Shown here piece by piece: positions 63,741-64,000 of a stretch of 64,000 nucleotides of DNA. Where the stretch lies: NCBI GenBank assembly GCA_963805455.1, contig CAWDUJ010000010.1, positions 1 through 64,000 on the forward strand, given 5' to 3'. This DNA comes from VRUE01 sp963805455. GTDB lineage: Bacteria > Actinomycetota > Thermoleophilia > Solirubrobacterales > 70-9. Both the position numbers and the translations under genes were made by a program. Position 1 is the first letter of the stretch, and each line of letters begins with the position of its first letter. The notes under the pieces were generated by a model. The model was not told where the DNA came from, did not search any database, and saw nothing but the letters and a program-made list of their open reading frames with translations.

Positions 63741-64000
63741 CTACGGACAGATGACGATCAGGTGGAAGTCGGCGTCCTCGTTGCCGCCCGCTTTGTCGCG
63801 GGTGTGGACTTCGATCGCGTTCGCGTTGGCGGGCGAGGTGTTGGTCTGCGCGTAGCCGGAGTCCGGCACCGTGGTGCCGGCGTTGTCGCGCCCGGCGACG
63901 TTGGCACAACCGCTGATGTTCTGCGGGAAGGCCACGACAACGGCGCCGCCGCCCTCGGCCGCTGTGATCCCGCTGTCGCTGGCCCGTGCGAGCGCAGCGT
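63741..64000 (-). CDS. Secreted-type hypothetical protein, 5' end outside window
   Basis: Only the last 85 codons are present; the frame is open to the window edge. It reads SDSGITAAEGGGAVVVAFPQ, ISGCANVAGRDNAGTTVPDS and NANAIEVHTRDKAGGNEDAD, then FHLIVICP and the stop. Two Cys and the beta-strand rhythm suggest an extracellular domain. The family is not identified. Confidence 0.55.
   Translation of the reverse strand, partial: AALARASDSGITAAEGGGAVVVAFPQNISGCANVAGRDNAGTTVPDSGYAQTNTSPANANAIEVHTRDKAGGNEDADFHLIVICP

Overview
The window is high-GC, densely packed chromosome, with short gaps, ATGA/GTGA stop-start overlaps and many GTG/TTG starts. Gene content suggests an actinobacterium of the Thermoleophilia/Solirubrobacterales type. 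The evidence is several F420-type enzymes, many secreted beta-propeller, FN3 and beta-helix proteins with Lys/Arg-rich tails, and a short secreted protein opening with the YANVVATMALFLALAGG motif typical of that class. This placement is inference. I see no insertion sequence, prophage, CRISPR array, rRNA or replication origin.

Left part (1-37.9 kb). It opens with a truncated metallo-beta-lactamase-fold hydrolase, a small coiled-coil membrane protein, a secreted streptogramin-lyase-like propeller and an NhaA-DsbA fusion antiporter. Then come a DHFR-like reductase, a PEP-mutase/isocitrate-lyase-like enzyme, two secreted acidic Gly/Asp repeat proteins, an ECF sigma/anti-sigma pair, an oxidoreductase/F420-nitroreductase/carbonic anhydrase operon, a frameshifted secreted protein, a beta-helix protein and tRNA-Thr(TGT). 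Further on are a probable hydroquinone-type ring-cleavage pair (dioxygenase plus maleylacetate-reductase-like enzyme), a PlsC-GpsA fusion that overlaps a second ECF sigma operon, and a rhomboid protease. A gamma-glutamylation catabolic cluster follows at 28.5-35.3 kb: SDR, aldehyde dehydrogenase, PuuD-like amidotransferase, glutamine-synthetase-like ligase, ethanolamine-type permease and FadR-type regulator. It is best read as ethanolamine or polyamine breakdown through gamma-glutamyl intermediates.

Centre (38.1-54.3 kb). This is a tandem array of two large secreted families alternating as A1-A2-B1-A3-B2. A is a propeller plus FN3-like repeats plus a further propeller. B is a secreted family I recognise but cannot name. 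A1 is intact. From about 41.0 to 52.2 kb the array is broken by frameshifts and stops, and the damage is worst at 46,861-48,180. That 1.3 kb tract has almost no C on the + strand (about 14 in 1,320 bases), yet still aligns in frame with the flanking paralogs. It is the strangest object in the window. It is either an assembly or base-calling failure inside a repeat or an unusual C-specific mutational process, and I favour the artefact.

Right part (54.4-64 kb). A beta-oxidation-like cluster (3-hydroxyacyl-CoA dehydrogenase divergent from a thiolase, an HD-domain module, two acyl-CoA dehydrogenases and an F420-type monooxygenase) has a palindromic TetR-like site in its divergent promoter. It is followed by an alkyltransferase-like protein, a frameshifted small gene and a second copy of a 600-residue secreted family also found at 25.9 kb. 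The window ends in a truncated gene.
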